The notes below the pieces were generated by a model. The model saw only the letters and a list, made by a program, of their open reading frames with translations. It was not told the DNA's origin and searched no databases. Below, in pieces: positions 1 through 8,384 of a stretch of DNA of 64,000 bases; positions within the stretch are counted from its first letter, which is position 1, and every line of letters begins with the position of its first letter. The stretch is from Paenibacillus sp. BIC5C1 (GTDB lineage: Bacteria; Bacillota; Bacilli; Paenibacillales; Paenibacillaceae), in assembly GCF_032399705.1 (NCBI RefSeq), contig NZ_CP135922.1:3410001-3474000 (forward strand). Reading direction: 5' to 3'. Both the position numbers and the translations under genes were made by a program.

Positions 1-493
1 GCGAGAACTCTTTACAAGATTGCGGGCAGATGGAATCAGCACATCTTTTGATACCGGTTGGGATGTATCCAATCAATGGGACCGTGAGGGCATAAGTGCA
101 CTACTGACGGTGACTGATTTGTTTATTCCCAGCGAGGATGAACTGCTGCACATTTTCCCTGCCGATGGGGTAACCCATGTGCTTGATTCCATGCTTCCTG
201 CTGTGGCAGGAATTGTAGCGGTCAAACAAGGGTCAAAAGGGGCTACGCTACGCGAACTGGACGAAAGTAAAATATCGGCCAGATCTTACACTTTGACCCC
301 CGTCGATACGACAGGAGCAGGAGATTGTTTCAACGCAGGAATCATATACGGATACTTGCTTGGGATGCGAAGCGATGAACTGCTGCGATTTGCCAATGCA
401 TGTGGGGCTCTATCCACACTTGGCATTGGTGGCACAGGAAGCTTGCCGACGGTGGAGGCAGTCCTTCTTTTGCAAGCAAAGCATGAACAATAA
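1..493 (+). CDS. PfkB-family carbohydrate kinase, C-terminal part (5' end outside window)
   Basis: The reading frame is open from base 2 to the stop at 491-493, so this is the C-terminal half (about 160 residues) of a protein whose family is usually near 300 residues. It carries the PfkB signature DTTGAGDCFNAG (about 100 residues after the first TTG at 20), where the second Asp is the expected catalytic base and the GAGD loop forms the anion hole. The family phosphorylates sugars such as fructose, ribose or KDG in the cytoplasm. The substrate cannot be read from this fragment. It ends 49 bases before a secreted beta-helix gene on the same strand, so the two may be cotranscribed. Confidence 0.88.
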   Translation, partial: RELFTRLRADGISTSFDTGWDVSNQWDREGISALLTVTDLFIPSEDELLHIFPADGVTHVLDSMLPAVAGIVAVKQGSKGATLRELDESKISARSYTLTPVDTTGAGDCFNAGIIYGYLLGMRSDELLRFANACGALSTLGIGGTGSLPTVEAVLLLQAKHEQ

Positions 494-542
494 ATCCTGG
501 TTTTACGCTATACATCCAATTTGATCAAAGGGAGTTGAGGAT

Positions 543-2090
543 ATGTTGAAATTCGGTAAAACATTGTTGGTGGGATTAAGCATGGCGGTAGGAATAGGAC
601 TGGTTTCAGGCATTGAATGGTCCTCCTCTGCTGCCGCAGCAGGCACAGATTACTACGTAGCGACAAACGGAAATGACTCCAATGCTGGAACGAGCAGCGC
701 GCCATGGAAGACACTTCAACACGCAGCGGATGCTGTTCCTGCCGGCAGTACAGTGCATGTTCGTGGCGGTGTGTACAACCAGAAGTTGAAGATCACTCGC
801 TCAGGCTCCGCTTCACAGGGACCGATTGTATTCACTAACGATGGCACGGAGACTCCAATTATTGACGGCACAGGACTTTCGGTTAGCGGGATTGAAGGGT
901 TGATTGACCTGACCGATGTGAATTACGTTACTCTTCAAGGATTTGAAATTCGCAATTATACTACAGCTACCAAGGACGTCATGCCCGTAGGCATTTATGT
1001 TCACGGATCAGGCAGCTTTATCAATTTGTCTGGCAACAAAGTCCATGATATCAAAAACACGGCCACTCCAACTGGTAGTGATCTGCTTGGCCGTGACGCA
1101 CATGGGATCGCCGTATACGGCACAAAAGCACCTGAATCCATTCACGATATTACGATTAATGGTAATGAACTGTATAATCTTGTGCTCGGCTCCAGCGAAT
1201 CGCTGGTTCTCAACGGGAACGTGGACACCTTCGCGGTGACGAATAATGTCATTCACGATAACGACAACATTGGCATTGATCTCATCGGTTTTGAGGGGAA
1301 AGCGCCGAATACGGCTTACGATCAGGTGCGGAACGGACTCGTGAAGGGCAACAGAGTCTACAATATCACTTCCAACAATAATCCTTCGTATGGGAAGTCA
1401 CTTCCGAATAACAGTAATGCGGCCGATGGCATTTATGTCGATGGTGGCAAGGATAGTATTATTGAACAGAACTACAGCTACAACAATGATATCGGTATCG
1501 AGATTGCGTCAGAGCATGCCGGTAAATCTACCAGCAATATTACAGTACGCAGTAACGCAGTCTACAACAACCGACTCACCGGCATCGCGATGGGCGGGTA
1601 TGATACTAAACGCGGCTCCACAGTAAACTGTAAGATAGTTAACAATACCGTGTACAAAAATGATACGCTTGGCGATGGCAGCGGCCAGCTTTACGTCCAA
1701 TACGACACACAAAACAACGTAATTAAGAACAACATTTTCGTAGCAAGCTCTACCGATGTATTGATCTACAATGAATATACCAAGAATTCCGGAAACGTTG
1801 TGGATTATAATCTCTATTTCGCCCCTGCCGGAAGCAATGGAGCGAGCTGGACCTGGAAAAATAAAGATTATACAGGATTCTCCGCATATAAAACGGGAAC
1901 TGGCAATGACGCGCATTCCTTGTTCATCGATCCCAAATTTGTGAATGCTTCGGGATACGATTTCCATCTTCAATCTACATCTCCAGCGATTGATGCGGGG
2001 AACACGGACAATGCAATTATCGGAACATTGGACATTGAGGGGAAACCAAGAGTACAGGGAGCTGCTGTGAATATCGGCGCTTACGAGTGA
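543..2090 (+). CDS. Secreted right-handed parallel beta-helix protein, pectate-lyase-like
   Basis: A 515-residue protein with an N-terminal signal peptide (basic start, hydrophobic stretch, AAAAG cleavage region near residue 34). The mature start DYYVATNGNDSNAGTSSAPW, followed by a pattern of paired Asn-rich turns (NGNELYN, NNVIHDND, NNRLTGI), is typical of parallel beta-helix proteins related to family 9 polysaccharide lyases. The C-terminus (SPAIDAGN ... VNIGAYE) is the usual closing segment of this group. It probably acts outside the cell on pectin or a related acidic polysaccharide, but I could not identify catalytic residues, so lyase activity is inferred. Start chosen for GGGAGTTGAGGAT just upstream. 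A strong hairpin terminator follows. Confidence 0.8.
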   Translation: MLKFGKTLLVGLSMAVGIGLVSGIEWSSSAAAAGTDYYVATNGNDSNAGTSSAPWKTLQHAADAVPAGSTVHVRGGVYNQKLKITRSGSASQGPIVFTNDGTETPIIDGTGLSVSGIEGLIDLTDVNYVTLQGFEIRNYTTATKDVMPVGIYVHGSGSFINLSGNKVHDIKNTATPTGSDLLGRDAHGIAVYGTKAPESIHDITINGNELYNLVLGSSESLVLNGNVDTFAVTNNVIHDNDNIGIDLIGFEGKAPNTAYDQVRNGLVKGNRVYNITSNNNPSYGKSLPNNSNAADGIYVDGGKDSIIEQNYSYNNDIGIEIASEHAGKSTSNITVRSNAVYNNRLTGIAMGGYDTKRGSTVNCKIVNNTVYKNDTLGDGSGQLYVQYDTQNNVIKNNIFVASSTDVLIYNEYTKNSGNVVDYNLYFAPAGSNGASWTWKNKDYTGFSAYKTGTGNDAHSLFIDPKFVNASGYDFHLQSTSPAIDAGNTDNAIIGTLDIEGKPRVQGAAVNIGAYE

Positions 2091-2133
2091 CACTTATAAA
2101 CGAATGGGAAGATTCTTCCCAAGGACAAACCGA

Positions 2134-2168
2134 CAAAGGTAGCTGAGTGATCAGCTACCTTTGTTTTA
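2134..2168 (+). terminator. Rho-independent terminator after the beta-helix gene
   Basis: A perfect 13-bp stem, CAAAGGTAGCTGA paired with its complement, closes a 4-base GTGA loop and is followed by TTTTAATT. It lies 43 bases after the stop of the beta-helix gene. Confidence 0.85.
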
Positions 2169-2207
2169 ATTAAATATAAGGCTATGTTACATCTTAATTA
2201 ATGTTTT

Positions 2208-2238
2208 AAAAACTAAAATAAAAACTAAATAAAAACTG
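2208..2238. repeat. Short A-rich direct repeats
   Basis: Three imperfect copies of AAAAACTAAA, spaced 11-12 bases apart, lie in the AT-rich gap between the beta-helix terminator and the convergent lipoprotein gene. No function is evident. Confidence 0.4.
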
Positions 2239-2306
2239 ATTTTTCACTAAAAGGCAGTTAATTAAACGATCGTGTCCTGTTACCTCAACGATTTAGCTTA
2301 TAAAAA

Positions 2307-2810
2307 TCATTTTATTGTATTTGCTATGTCAATCAATGTTTGGTAATCGTATAACGGTTCAATATTGTTATTTTTTCCTGAAATAAGAGAGTAAGTTAAA
2401 CCCTCGTTTCTCCAATAGATGGCATTTACATGTTCGTCCCCTTGGTCCCATGTTTGCGAACCGTTAGTTAATTTTAGACCTTTTGTCCCATTCGGTAGCG
2501 TATCAGCCTTTGAGTTTGTAATCATTGTTATCAGGGTCAATCCTTCGTCGGTATTTGCATACGTAATTTCAACTGCATCAAATTTACCATTGGTCTCAAG
2601 AATCCTTGCTGATTCTTGAGTAACTTGGAAAGGAACAGACGGTTGTTTGATTTCAAAAGGGATGTTTGCTTCCGCTTCTTCAAGTGAAATTTCAACTGGA
2701 GGACTTAGATCCGAAATATTGGTTGGTTGATTACTTTCCGCGTTTTGGAAGCAGGCAGATAATAAAAGAGGTATCATGCATAGGAACAGCAACTTACTTA
2801 CAAATTTCAT
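2307..2810 (-). CDS. Small lipoprotein, possibly DUF4367-like
   Basis: A 167-residue protein starting with a type II signal peptide: MKF..., a hydrophobic core, and the lipobox LLSAC, with the lipidated Cys near residue 20. The rest is a compact domain with alternating strands (FDAVEITYANTDEGLTLITM ... LTNGSQTWDQGD ... AIYWRNEGLTYSLISG ... LIDIANTIK). This layout, and its ending on a short helix after 'W.NEGLTYSL', resembles the DUF4367 domain found in Bacillales lipoproteins and anti-sigma-factor partners. That assignment is from memory of the pattern, and the role is unknown. It stands alone, convergent to the previous gene; GAGGTGATTAC before the ATG supports the start. Confidence 0.72.
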   Translation of the reverse strand: MKFVSKLLFLCMIPLLLSACFQNAESNQPTNISDLSPPVEISLEEAEANIPFEIKQPSVPFQVTQESARILETNGKFDAVEITYANTDEGLTLITMITNSKADTLPNGTKGLKLTNGSQTWDQGDEHVNAIYWRNEGLTYSLISGKNNNIEPLYDYQTLIDIANTIK

Positions 2811-3080
2811 GTAATCACCTCGATATCAGAATAGATAATTTTATTACGTTTCTATTAACTGGATAGTTGCATTATTCTACCATTGTTGTTTTCCATGACC
2901 GCCAACCACTGCTTTCAATTTTGTAGTCTGAATACGTCACGTCCAAGAAAACAGAATAATTCATCTTCTATTTAGGTAGGGAGCGGCATTTCCATTTCGA
3001 GCCAAGGATAGTAAAATCGGTTATAGCATGATTAATGATAAGGTTAATTCACAACTGTAGCAAAGAAAGGAGGGGATGGA

Positions 3081-4742
3081 ATGAAACTCGGCTCCCTCAA
3101 GCACTGCATGGTCATTTGTTGGAGCTTAATCTTAATGCTAGTTTTGGCTGCATGTTCCCGATCAGAGCAAAATGAGAATCTGCCACCTCTACAGCCTGCT
3201 CACCCTTTACAACAGCCCGTTGAATACAAGGCGAACCCAGATCAACCCGCATGGAAGCTTGATAACACGCCTGTGGATTTGACCTGGTTTGTCGGCGCGA
3301 ACTGGTATGGTCACACATGGGGTAAAAGTATGACCTCCAAGGTTGTAACAGAGAAAACGGGTGTTAACATCAAATTCGAAGTGCCCTCCGGTGAAACCAG
3401 TGAACAAATTGCGCTCATGATGACCTCTGGTAAGCTGCCGGATTTGATGACAATAGGCTCATGGGAAAGTGCGATTAATAAGTTGTGGGAAGGCGGACAG
3501 GTATATGCTTTAAATGAACTGGCGGAGAAATACGATCCTTACTTTTTCAAGGTCGCAGGGGACGGTGCATTGAAGTGGTATCGTCAAGAAAATGGCAATA
3601 CATATGGCATTCCAAATGATTCATACAGCCCCAGCCTGATGCAGGCTACCGGTTTGACGGCTGCGAACCAAACTTTCTTAGTGCGAAAAGATCTGTATGA
3701 GGCTATGGGGAGACCGGATTTGAGCACTCCGGAAGGCTTTCTGAATGCACTGCAATTGTTGAAAGATCAGTATTCTGTGTACAAAGGACAGCTCATCAGT
3801 CCCTTCTTTGCTCAGGGGAATGTCTCTTATGGAATGACCGAATATCTGCAAAACCTGCTGGCTATCCCGCATGAAAAGGACGGTAAATTTAACGACCGTA
3901 TGACCGACCCGGACTATATCATCTGGCTGAAAACGTTCCGCACAGCTTATGAGCGTGGCCTGATTAATGTGGATTTTCTGGTGGATTCGAATGCTCAGGT
4001 AGAGGAAAAAACCAGTAATGCCCGTTATTTTATGATGATTCGCGAGTGGACTGGTATGGTGGCTATTAATCCGATCCTGGCTGCGGGTGCATATCCGAAT
4101 TCGTACTACATCGCTGTAGATGGACCGCAAAACAGTCACGGTGATCCCGCCAGACTGTTTCCTGGCAACATGGACGGTTGGATGGTTACGATGATCAACA
4201 AATCCACCAAGAATCCTGAGCGAGCCATCCGATTTTTGACCTATTTAGCCAGCGAAGAAGGACAAAAGGATGTATTTTTGGGCAAAGAAGGCGAAACATG
4301 GGCGATGAGGGATGGCAAACCGAAGTTGACGGCCGATATGGTCCAATTGCTTGACACAGATAGGGAGCGGCTGGAAAAGGAATACGGTATCATGGATACC
4401 TACTGGATGCTGCGTAACCCTGCCTTCGTTAATCAGTGGAGACCAGAAAAAGTGCCATCCGTTAAGCAAATGGAGGAGTTCGCGAACAAACAAGCGGATC
4501 TGGACAGCGGCATCTATAAGGGAATAGATCCTGTTGGAGATTCCGATATAGCCTTATCCTGGTCGCGTATTTCTCAGAATTGGGAAGAAGTTCTGCCAGA
4601 ACTGATCACTGCCAAAGATGAAGCTGCATTTGATAAAATTTTCGAAAATTTCTTGGCCCGCCGAGTAAATTACGGTTTTAATCAGGTAATGGAATACCGT
4701 CAGACCGAGCTGGAAGCGAGAAAAGCCAAGATGGCTGAATAA
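3081..4742 (+). CDS. Extracellular solute-binding lipoprotein (LplA-like sugar-binding family)
   Basis: A 553-residue lipoprotein with the lipobox VLAAC near residue 25 and the large solute-binding fold of Bacillales LplA-type proteins: an N-terminal lobe with EKTGVNIKFEVPSG and GKLPDLMTIGSW, and a C-terminal lobe with ERAIRFLTYLASEEGQ and a hinge around GNMDGWMVTMINKS. These proteins normally deliver oligosaccharides to ABC permeases, but no permease or ATPase gene lies nearby. The next two genes are its probable histidine kinase and response regulator, which suggests a sensing as well as (or instead of) a transport role. AAAGGAGGGG upstream fixes the start. Confidence 0.87.
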   Translation: MKLGSLKHCMVICWSLILMLVLAACSRSEQNENLPPLQPAHPLQQPVEYKANPDQPAWKLDNTPVDLTWFVGANWYGHTWGKSMTSKVVTEKTGVNIKFEVPSGETSEQIALMMTSGKLPDLMTIGSWESAINKLWEGGQVYALNELAEKYDPYFFKVAGDGALKWYRQENGNTYGIPNDSYSPSLMQATGLTAANQTFLVRKDLYEAMGRPDLSTPEGFLNALQLLKDQYSVYKGQLISPFFAQGNVSYGMTEYLQNLLAIPHEKDGKFNDRMTDPDYIIWLKTFRTAYERGLINVDFLVDSNAQVEEKTSNARYFMMIREWTGMVAINPILAAGAYPNSYYIAVDGPQNSHGDPARLFPGNMDGWMVTMINKSTKNPERAIRFLTYLASEEGQKDVFLGKEGETWAMRDGKPKLTADMVQLLDTDRERLEKEYGIMDTYWMLRNPAFVNQWRPEKVPSVKQMEEFANKQADLDSGIYKGIDPVGDSDIALSWSRISQNWEEVLPELITAKDEAAFDKIFENFLARRVNYGFNQVMEYRQTELEARKAKMAE

Positions 4743-4816
4743 TCATTCCTAACATCCGCGCTCTCTATCGGCCAACTTGTAATATATGGTATAACAAAGG
4801 TGGTGAGGAGTTCAGA

Positions 4817-6652
4817 GTGAATTACCTACTGACTAGATTGAGGAAACTTTACCGCAATGCCCGTATATCCCAAAAGCTGTTTTTGGCGTTTAGCCTGATG
4901 ATTGCCATACCTGTTATTTTAGTATCCTTCTTATATATTCGCATGCAGGAAACTCAGCTATATAAGGACGCTATGGCAGCAGGTAATAGCCACGTTTCAT
5001 GGTTAAACGAACAATTGCGCAGCAGAATGGATATCATTGAGAACGCTTCCAACACGGCACTCACTCAAAAATCATTTGTTGATTTTATTCATTCCAATAT
5101 GCTTGTGGATGGACTACGACTGGTGAAATTTAAGCAAAACCAATTTGAGCAAATGCAAAATATCATTCAAAGCAATGCAATGATCAGTGAGCTCAGCTTT
5201 TACGTCGATAACCCGAACTTGTATGAAATCTGGCCTGAAATCTATCATTATCAGAAATTTTGGCCGCAGGATTACTGGGCTAAGCTTCGGGATGAAGGTG
5301 GGGCTGCTTACCGCTTATTTTCTTTTAAGGATGGTGAACATACGCTATCATACTACCGGCTGGTTCGCCTTCAGGGTCAGGAGAAAAAACGACCTAGTAT
5401 TATGGAAATTCGCGTTCCACACAGTATGTTTTTCAGCGACCTGCTCCAGGAGAGCAAGGGGGATTTCTTTTCTGTTTTAATGAACGAAAGCGATTCTCCC
5501 CAATATGTTTATAATTCCCAGCATGAGTTTTCTCGAAAAGCCGGAGAGGGACTGGATGAAATTCTTGGCGGTATTCATCGCCAGTTGGATGTACTGCCAC
5601 AGGAAAGTCCAGTTAAGATTAAGGTTGGAGATCAGAGCTACTATGCACTATACCGTTACATCGCTCCGCTAAACACTTATGTGGTTGATATCGCCTCCCA
5701 TCAGGCATTGATGAAGGGGCCACGCAGCTGGTATGCATTTGTGGTAACGATTACATTATGTGTTCTGCTGCTTATCATGCTGCTCGTATCACATACAACT
5801 CGGCGCATTTTCCGACGGCTGGACAGCGTATTGGCTTCAATGCGTCAAGTGCGAAAAGGAGAACTGGATGCAACGATTGATACCGGTCTTGATGAGAACG
5901 AAAGAGGGGATGAGATTGATGAAGTGGCTGTGAGCTACAATAAAATGTTACATGAGGTCAAACGTCTGATGACACAGGTCGTGGATAAGCAATTGATCGC
6001 CAAAAACGCACAGCTGCATTCACTGCATTCGCAGATCAACTCTCATTTTTTGTATAACGCACTGGAATCTATTCGAATGCTCGCGGAGGTTCAACGACAA
6101 CCTGCTATTGCAAATTCATTGGTATCATTAGGTTCACAACTTCGTTACAGCATGCAGTGGCGCAGCGATACGGTTGCGCTTCGTGAGGAACTTGCCAACA
6201 TTCAAAGTTACATTCAATTTATTAATTTGATGGAAGGCGGCAGCATCAAATTGACATCAGATCTTCCGCTGAAGGTGCTCCGCTATGCGATTCCTAAAAT
6301 GTGTATGCAGCCTATCGTTGAAAACGCAGTGCATCACGCTGCACCATCAGGCGGTAGTGTGTGTATTCAGATCACCGTATCAGTGGAGAATGACCGCTTG
6401 CTCATTAACATACAAGATGATGGAGAGGGGGTAGACCGGGAGATGTTACTTCGACTGCAAGCGGCACTGCGGGGAGACTCGGATTCGCCGATTGTTACCA
6501 GCAAGAACGGACTTGGTTTGGAAAATGTGAATAAGCGGCTGCAGCTTCATTATGGCGAGGATTGCGGTCTTTGGATTGATAGTGTTCAGGGCGCTTATAC
6601 CTGTGTAACGATACGTTTGCCTTGGGAAAATGTAAATCTTGGAGGGTGGTAG
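4817..6652 (+). CDS. YesM-type sensor histidine kinase
   Basis: A 611-residue membrane kinase starting at GTG behind GGTGAGGAG. A first transmembrane helix (about residues 19-41), a roughly 260-residue extracellular sensor, and a second helix (about 308-330) are followed by HAMP, the His_kinase domain with phosphoacceptor H410 in NSHFLYNALESIRML, and an HATPase domain (VENAVHHA, DDGEGVD, GLGLENVNKRL). This is the LytS/YesM class, which partners AraC-type response regulators in carbohydrate control. The regulator gene begins two bases after its stop. The adjacent orphan binding protein may present a sugar ligand to the extracellular domain (inference). Confidence 0.93.
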   Translation: MNYLLTRLRKLYRNARISQKLFLAFSLMIAIPVILVSFLYIRMQETQLYKDAMAAGNSHVSWLNEQLRSRMDIIENASNTALTQKSFVDFIHSNMLVDGLRLVKFKQNQFEQMQNIIQSNAMISELSFYVDNPNLYEIWPEIYHYQKFWPQDYWAKLRDEGGAAYRLFSFKDGEHTLSYYRLVRLQGQEKKRPSIMEIRVPHSMFFSDLLQESKGDFFSVLMNESDSPQYVYNSQHEFSRKAGEGLDEILGGIHRQLDVLPQESPVKIKVGDQSYYALYRYIAPLNTYVVDIASHQALMKGPRSWYAFVVTITLCVLLLIMLLVSHTTRRIFRRLDSVLASMRQVRKGELDATIDTGLDENERGDEIDEVAVSYNKMLHEVKRLMTQVVDKQLIAKNAQLHSLHSQINSHFLYNALESIRMLAEVQRQPAIANSLVSLGSQLRYSMQWRSDTVALREELANIQSYIQFINLMEGGSIKLTSDLPLKVLRYAIPKMCMQPIVENAVHHAAPSGGSVCIQITVSVENDRLLINIQDDGEGVDREMLLRLQAALRGDSDSPIVTSKNGLGLENVNKRLQLHYGEDCGLWIDSVQGAYTCVTIRLPWENVNLGGW

Positions 6653-6654
6653 GA

Positions 6655-8226
6655 GTGATCAATATTCTGGTTGTGGACGATCAAAAGCACATACGTGACG
6701 GTCTGCAGGCGATGCTGCATCAATTTCCTCTGGAGCTGAACAACATTTACTGTGCTGCAAGCGGGATGGAGGCGCTAATCTTTTTGCGCCAGCATAACAT
6801 TCACATCGTTATTACTGATATTATGATGCCAGACATGGACGGGCTGGCACTGATGGCACAGTCCAAAGATGAGCGTATCGAGGTGGAATACCTCATTATT
6901 AGCGGTTATAGTGATTTTACATATGCTCAGAAGGCCATCGAACTAGGGGCAAAGGGATACTTGTTAAAACCTCTGAAGCGAGGGGATCTGCTAACTTCAC
7001 TAGAGCATGTTTGGCAAGAAATTCAGACACGGCAGGCTCTTGCGGACAACATACAGCATGTCTCCCGTCTCGCCCAAGAGACAGATCGCAAAGAATTAAG
7101 AATGTTTATGCACGGAGCGTTAAACGATGAGGCCTGGATCCTCCAAATCCAGGAACAACATCCTGCACTTTGGCACAATTATCGCTTATGTTTGCTGCGA
7201 GAGAAATGTTGGATCAATCAGCCGGGTTCCAGCAGTGTCCATAGCATGGAAGCTATTGCTTATGATGTGTTCGGTAGACAAGGTTGCGTTTGCCTGCAAC
7301 ACAGCCCGTATCTGATTCTCGCAGTGGATTCATCGATAGATCCGGAGGCTTTACCAGCGGCGCTCAAGGAAGGGATGATCGATGCCATAACCGTTATGAC
7401 TGACCCGCAGCAAGGATTAAAGATGTTGCCCGGTAGCTATACACAAGTACATGAGTTATTCCATCATAGTTATCTGTTTCCAGATCAATATATCATCCTG
7501 CCAGCAACTATTGAGCATATGGAGCAGCAGTGGCAACTCCCTTATGAAGAGCTTTATGAACTGTTCCAGTCTGTTGGGACCGACGATAGTGGTAGAATTG
7601 CTCAGGGCATTTCAGCAATATTTAACAAAAATGTACTGCAACGCTATCATATTCGCTATACCCAACAACTCTGCGGCGCCACAGTGCAGATGATGGAGGA
7701 ATACGAACGAGTTATTCGTCCCTACATGGGTGAAGAAGCGCTGGATCTTGAATCTTTGCGTAATCTCTTTGATTATCCGGGGATGCGCGATTATATTCAA
7801 GCGCTGCAACAGCAGCTGCTTCGATTGAATCAGTTCTATTTTGAATATAAACAGAGTTATCGCAATTCTCAGGATCTAAACGAAGCCATCCGTTTTATAC
7901 ACGAAAGCTATCATAAGCCGCTGGACCTCGCGATGGTATCCAATCATGTGTCGCTTAATTATGCCTATTTCTCAAATCTGTTCAAGAAGAATATTGGTAA
8001 AGGATTTGCAGAATACCTGAGAGATGTACGTATGGATAAAGCGCGGCGTCTCCTAGCCGAAACCGATCATAAGATTGTTGAAGTTGCTGCTATGGTAGGC
8101 TATGAAAGTTACAAAAGCTTTACGCGAGCGTTCCGCCTAGCGATGGAAATTCAACCCACAGAGTATCGACAAATGATGCGTCAAAAGGTAGAACGTGAAG
8201 TGCAATACCACAGTACAAATATATAA
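6655..8226 (+). CDS. YesN-type response regulator with AraC DNA-binding domain
   Basis: A 523-residue cytoplasmic regulator. The receiver domain (residues 1-120) has VDD near the start, phosphoacceptor D55 in ITDIMMPDMDG, and the conserved Lys in GYLLKPL. A long middle region follows, then a C-terminal AraC domain with two helix-turn-helix motifs (LAMVSNHVSLNYAYFSNLFKK and IVEVAAMVGYESYKSFTRAF). I place the start at GTG 6655 because GGAGG at 6641 sits nine bases before it and the receiver begins immediately (VINILVVDD); an upstream ATG at 6622 would add an unlikely 11-residue leader. It pairs with the preceding kinase and probably controls nearby sugar-related genes such as the GH16 gene. Confidence 0.92.
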   Translation: MINILVVDDQKHIRDGLQAMLHQFPLELNNIYCAASGMEALIFLRQHNIHIVITDIMMPDMDGLALMAQSKDERIEVEYLIISGYSDFTYAQKAIELGAKGYLLKPLKRGDLLTSLEHVWQEIQTRQALADNIQHVSRLAQETDRKELRMFMHGALNDEAWILQIQEQHPALWHNYRLCLLREKCWINQPGSSSVHSMEAIAYDVFGRQGCVCLQHSPYLILAVDSSIDPEALPAALKEGMIDAITVMTDPQQGLKMLPGSYTQVHELFHHSYLFPDQYIILPATIEHMEQQWQLPYEELYELFQSVGTDDSGRIAQGISAIFNKNVLQRYHIRYTQQLCGATVQMMEEYERVIRPYMGEEALDLESLRNLFDYPGMRDYIQALQQQLLRLNQFYFEYKQSYRNSQDLNEAIRFIHESYHKPLDLAMVSNHVSLNYAYFSNLFKKNIGKGFAEYLRDVRMDKARRLLAETDHKIVEVAAMVGYESYKSFTRAFRLAMEIQPTEYRQMMRQKVEREVQYHSTNI

Positions 8227-8318
8227 ATTGAATCAAAACCCAAAAAAATGGGATATAACAAAAATAATTGTACCTTTTCAGCAGATTATCCTATTCGATA
8301 GAATAAAGATGTTCCCCG

Positions 8319-8333
8319 ATGTAAGCGATTACC
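8319..8333. promoter_or_regulatory. Candidate CcpA cre-like site before the GH16 gene
   Basis: The 15-base site ATGTAAGCGATTACC matches the Bacillus cre pattern WTGNNARCGNWWWCA at all but the last position. It lies 52 bases before the GH16 start, where catabolite repression of a secreted glucanase would be expected. No protein-binding evidence is available here. Confidence 0.45.
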
Positions 8334-8384
8334 TTTAAACGCATAGATTGGGAGAAACTATTATCTTATCAAAGGAGGGCAATT

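Noticed and set aside
1509..2093. 194-codon open frame on the minus strand opposite the beta-helix gene
   Set aside because: It is antisense to a gene with clear signal peptide, fold pattern and terminator; its translation is Cys- and Ile-rich without domains and has no ribosome binding site.
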